Source: Paracamarosporium sp. OC-R06-R3 (Eukaryota > Ascomycota > Dothideomycetes > Pleosporales > Didymosphaeriaceae). Taken from it: 64,000 nucleotides of DNA. The position numbers and the translations under genes are program-made. Location: assembly GCA_019828545.1 (NCBI GenBank), contig JACVRA010000303.1, positions 129,920 through 193,919 of the forward strand, in the 5' to 3' direction. Below, piece after piece: positions 60,413 through 64,000 of the stretch. Every line of letters begins with the position of its first letter. The stretch's first letter is position 1. The notes beneath the pieces are model-generated. The model was not told the DNA's origin, ran no database searches, and saw nothing but the letters and a program-made list of their open reading frames with translations.

Positions 60413-63400
60413 ATGTCTCTCAACGGGCTCGACGACGCCAAGCTCACTGAGGCCTACACCGGCGCCCTGGGGGAAGCTGGCGGCTGGTACGACCCCAAGG
60501 CCCGCTGCAACATCCAAAACGGCATGCTGACCCAGCGACAGGTTTCTGCTCAAGTACGCTTCGCGCGACTCGGTCGAGATCCTCACCCGTGGCACCGGCG
60601 GTGCTTCAGAAGTCCGCACGGCCATCGCCGCATACCCAGAAAAGTCGCCCTTGTACGGCTTCTTGCTGTACCGTCGACGCAAGGTTTTGATCAAATACGT
60701 GCCCGACGGCACATCGCGGCTACTACAAGGCATGTCGACGGCCCCATTGCCGCTATCGTGCAGTGCTAACGTGTGCAACAGCCCGCGTCGCTGTCCACTT
60801 CACAGCCATCACCGACAAATTCACCCCCCACGATAACACCTTTTCCATCACCACCCCCGACGAGCTTAGCGATGCCGCCCTCACGTCTGCATGCTCCCTG
60901 CATACCGCTGCGCCATCGAGCAGCTCTTCGAGCCTATCCTCGCGCAAGCAGAAGCTGGACGAAATCACAGAGGATGTCGAGGATGGACAGAGTACTGCTG
61001 GCGCCAGCGAGTCTGCTTCTACCGCACGGCCTTCAACGGCAAAAACCGTTACAGACGCACCGCCGGTTCCTGTAGCTGAAAACACCGTAGACAATGAGGC
61101 CGAGACGGGCGCATTAGCTGAAAAGGATAAAGGGGAGACTGCTGGAGACACTGAAAAAACACCTGAAAGGAGAGACGCTACCTTGGACGATAGCACTGAA
61201 AGGCACGAGCTCCTAAGGTCGCAAACCGCACCTGGTCCAGAAAGCTTCAAAAAGTATGATGCGCTTTTTGAACATGGACCAGACCCTCGCCTCTCGTCGC
61301 AGACTGCCCGACCCGATCTTGCCGATCTATACGCCGAAATATATGCACAGTACAACAAGCCTAAGGTGAAACTAGGTCCTCGACCGAAGGCGTCGCTGGA
61401 CATCAAAAGACCACATACTTCGGGCAATGGCAATGACGGTGTCGCGAGACCAGTTTCTTCCCTCCCAGCGGGCCTGCGCGCCGCGAACCGAAGGAACGCG
61501 GAGCCCAAACGACCAAAGTCCAGAGACGCCTCCACAGTACCGAGCATCGCCGTGCCTCCGCCTCCGCCCATTCCTATAATTCCTGAGATCCCTCTATCTC
61601 CCTCGTATTTTCCAAAAAGCCCTTCTAGTATCAGATCTTTACCCATGAATACTTACAGCAGCTTGCATCACAAGTCTCCAGGCGTAACTCCGGAAAAGCA
61701 GCGGTTGATGAAAGCTTTGCAGCTGAGGAAGAAACAGATGGAGGCTCGGAAAATACAAGAGGAGAAACAAGCTGAAGCTATGAGCGAAGACGCAGAAGCG
61801 GGTACGGAAGAGAAGGACAAGGATGTCGAGAAAGTCGACCATGCTGCAGCAACCACAGTTACCACTGGTGCCGACGCCGGCTCTGTAATTTCGCCCACGT
61901 CTACAGTTGCGTTAAGCGAACCACACGATGTAGAAGGGACAGCTGCGCAGCCAACTTCGGATACTGATGAATCGAAACCAGAACTTACGCAGGAGGATCC
62001 GGAGGTGGGCATGACACCCGCCCGAACAGAAACAGACGATATGCATTCCGCAGCTTCCGCTTCTTCGCCAACATCTGCACAAACCCAAGGCTCATCCGTT
62101 GCGCCTTCGACAAGACCCTCCTCAATCTCAGAAGACGAAACTCTACCTGCCGATGAAACCAAAGCATATAGTGTCACTGTGCCGCCAATACAGATTGATG
62201 AAGCACCCGTTGAGAATGAGCGGACGTCCGCCGAAAGCACTCCCACGGTGGTCCCAGATCCTATGTCACCCGTTCCGCAAGTAGAAGTGTCCGCGCAAGA
62301 GGGTGATTCTGTAGCATCTGCCTCTCAGGATGCAACTCCTAGTGACCTCGGAGACCGGAAGAAGAAGAAGAGAGAGACCGTCATTCTGATGTCATCCAAT
62401 GAGCTGGATGATGCTCGTGCACGCAGAAAATCCAAAAGGGCATCGATGATGCTACCCCTATCATCGGAAAGTCTGCGTGACATGCAGAACAGGATGTCGA
62501 TTCCATCCAAAGGGCAGCAACAGTCCATTGCCGAGAACAATGAAAACCGTCGCCTTCCAATTGACCCAACGCACCTCAGTGCCGAAAACTCGGAAGCGGA
62601 ATATCTGTCGGATGACTCTTTCATGGAAGAGTTGCAAAGCGCAAAGTTTGAGGAAGCCATGCCAGTATCTGTGTCTAAGTCACCTATTGTGCCCTTCTTC
62701 CCAAAGAAGTCCTCCAGCCCCGTGTTATCCGTGCCTAAACGATCAGTGTCGCAACAACACGGACGGCTGGGTGGAACCTCTCCAGAGCAGCCAGGGCCAC
62801 GGAAACTATCCGGGCCGTGGTTGACCCACGCGAACACAGATACAGTCGTTGTCGCCGCTAAGAAAATCAACGTTGGATCTGGTATATCGCAGAGAATTAA
62901 GGCTCTCGCAGAGAAGTCCAATAGAGATTCAGCCGCATCGTTGAGTCCTGTCCTCACTCCGGACGGTGGGTCTTCGATTGTCGCTCAGCGCAAGTCATCT
63001 TTCTTCTCGACCCCTCCAGACAGCAACTCACCAACTGGAAATTCTGTCAACCGCATCTCCCGGGCCTCCTTCGTCAATGTCTCGAGGTCAACAACACCAG
63101 AACCGAAGCATGTGCAAGTAACGCCGGAGACAACCCCTACAAGTCGCCGAGCAGTGTACAACGTGCAGCAAGAGTCAGAACAACCCGAATCCGTTCAGGT
63201 CACTGCTCGCATTATTCGTGATACACAACCACAGAAGCCTACTCTAACAATGCCAACGGAGACCAGCCCGTTGGAGCTCCGCCAAAGCCCGATCATCATC
63301 GACCATCAGAAATCTACTCGACCGCCAACATCGAGCTCCAGGCACAGCCCTATCAAGACAGAGCCTACCTCACCGAGACCACCGTCATCTTCACCTTCGA

Positions 63401-64000
63401 TCGACCCTACTCCCAATCTTCCTCGATCGTCTTCGGAGAGCAGCTGGCGATCTTTCGGGCGCCGACTTAGCGAGTCCAAGAATAGTGGACCACCTCGTAG
63501 CATGTCTGCTCACAGTTTCGATGTATCAAGCAGTGACGAGAAGCCCACGAAGAACGCAAAAAAGGAGAAGAAGGACTCGAGAACAAGCAAGCTGTTCAAG
63601 CGAATGTCTTCCATCTCCTCGATTACGCGGAAAAACTCGGCTCCCAACATTCCAGAGGATATTCCCTCCATCCCTTTGCCGTCTCTACGAGAGCCTCCCT
63701 CGGCCGTGCAGGTCGGTGACCTCAACGTACAGTTTCCAGACACTTTGGTAAGTCCTCTTACATTCTGCACCAGTGCACTTCAAGCTAACGCATGCTTCAG
63801 TTGTGGAAACGTAGATGGGTGGAGATTGACGCATCAGGTAATCTCGTGATGAGCCTGTCAAAGTCGAACGAGGTTCGTTTTCTTTCACCACTATACATTT
63901 AACCCTCCCACTGACCTTTAATAGCAATCCAAAGGCATCATGAGACGCTTCAATCTAACTGAGTTCCGTGTGCCATACGCACCCGACCAGGATCGACAGG
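60413..64000 (+). CDS. ADF-H and PH domain scaffold protein (partial, runs off the right edge)
   Basis: Exons 60413-60486, 60542-60729, 60782-63747, 63801-63872 and 63925 to beyond 64000 keep one frame for more than 1,120 residues. The N-terminal about 130 residues match the cofilin/ADF-H type (WFLLKYASRDSVEIL, PLYGFLLYRRRKVLIKYVPD, VAVHFTAITDKFTPHD). A long disordered middle rich in Ser, Pro, Glu and Thr has a charged helical stretch (EKQRLMKALQLRKKQMEARK). A PH domain starts at LWKRRWVEIDASGNLVMS and continues past the edge. The second intron uses a GC donor (GCATGT) with a perfect GCTAAC branch. It is probably a cortical actin/membrane adaptor; function is inferred from domains. Confidence 0.85.

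Noticed and set aside
60753..62957. Long minus-strand open frames (up to 297 codons)
   Set aside because: All are antisense to the large disordered ADF-H/PH gene; they are Ser/Val/Ala-rich mirror translations.

Overview
This is a stretch of filamentous ascomycete nuclear genome. The genes carry short introns of about 44-63 nt with GT-AG ends and CTNAC-type branch points. The families present (Zn(II)2Cys6 regulator, DUR3-type symporter, fungal BTB and F-box proteins, UNC93/DUF895 transporter, fungal PAL) and the promoter style point to Dothideomycetes, probably Pleosporales. I cannot name the species. All gene models were spliced by hand from the sequence and every intact multi-exon model keeps frame. 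There are no bacterial, rRNA, CRISPR or convincing tRNA features.

Layout. 1-9.6 kb is gene-poor: a GC-rich half, a pyrimidine-rich block with microsatellites (about 6.5-7.3 kb), then AT-rich DNA. 9.6-17.4 kb holds an SRR1-like protein, a flavin amine oxidase, a DUR3-type urea/polyamine symporter and, divergent from the symporter, a NtaA/SnaA-type FMN monooxygenase. Together these look like a small nitrogen-scavenging neighbourhood, with GATA motifs in the shared promoter. 17.9-24.6 kb holds an AlkB-like dioxygenase, an UNC93-like membrane protein, a cysteine-rich secreted (probably GPI-anchored) protein and a Thr-rich mucin-like secreted protein. 24.9-38.6 kb holds a TauD-type dioxygenase, a BTB protein, phenylalanine ammonia-lyase, a phosphoinositide-specific phospholipase C, a cytochrome P450 and a GH43 glycosidase whose reading frame is broken.

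39.2-52.3 kb holds an F-box protein, an AtuA-like (DUF1446) protein, the wreck of a monocarboxylate-transporter-like MFS gene, a 2OG-Fe(II) oxygenase, an MFS sugar-type transporter, a second oxygenase-like protein and a Zn(II)2Cys6 regulator. The set of enzymes, transporter and regulator from 41.4 to 52.3 kb is the best candidate for an undescribed catabolic or biosynthetic cluster, but this rests on gene content alone. 53.4-64 kb is housekeeping-like: TRAPP subunit Trs31, an unknown basic low-complexity protein, OHCU decarboxylase (uric acid breakdown), and a large ADF-H/PH scaffold protein that runs off the right edge and uses a GC-AG intron.

The more unusual observations are the degraded transporter, the GH43 frameshift, four genes of the 2OG-Fe(II) oxygenase type in 33 kb, the two adjacent secreted surface proteins, the in-frame 108-nt TRS31 intron, and the oversized PLC intron that contains a second intron-like unit.
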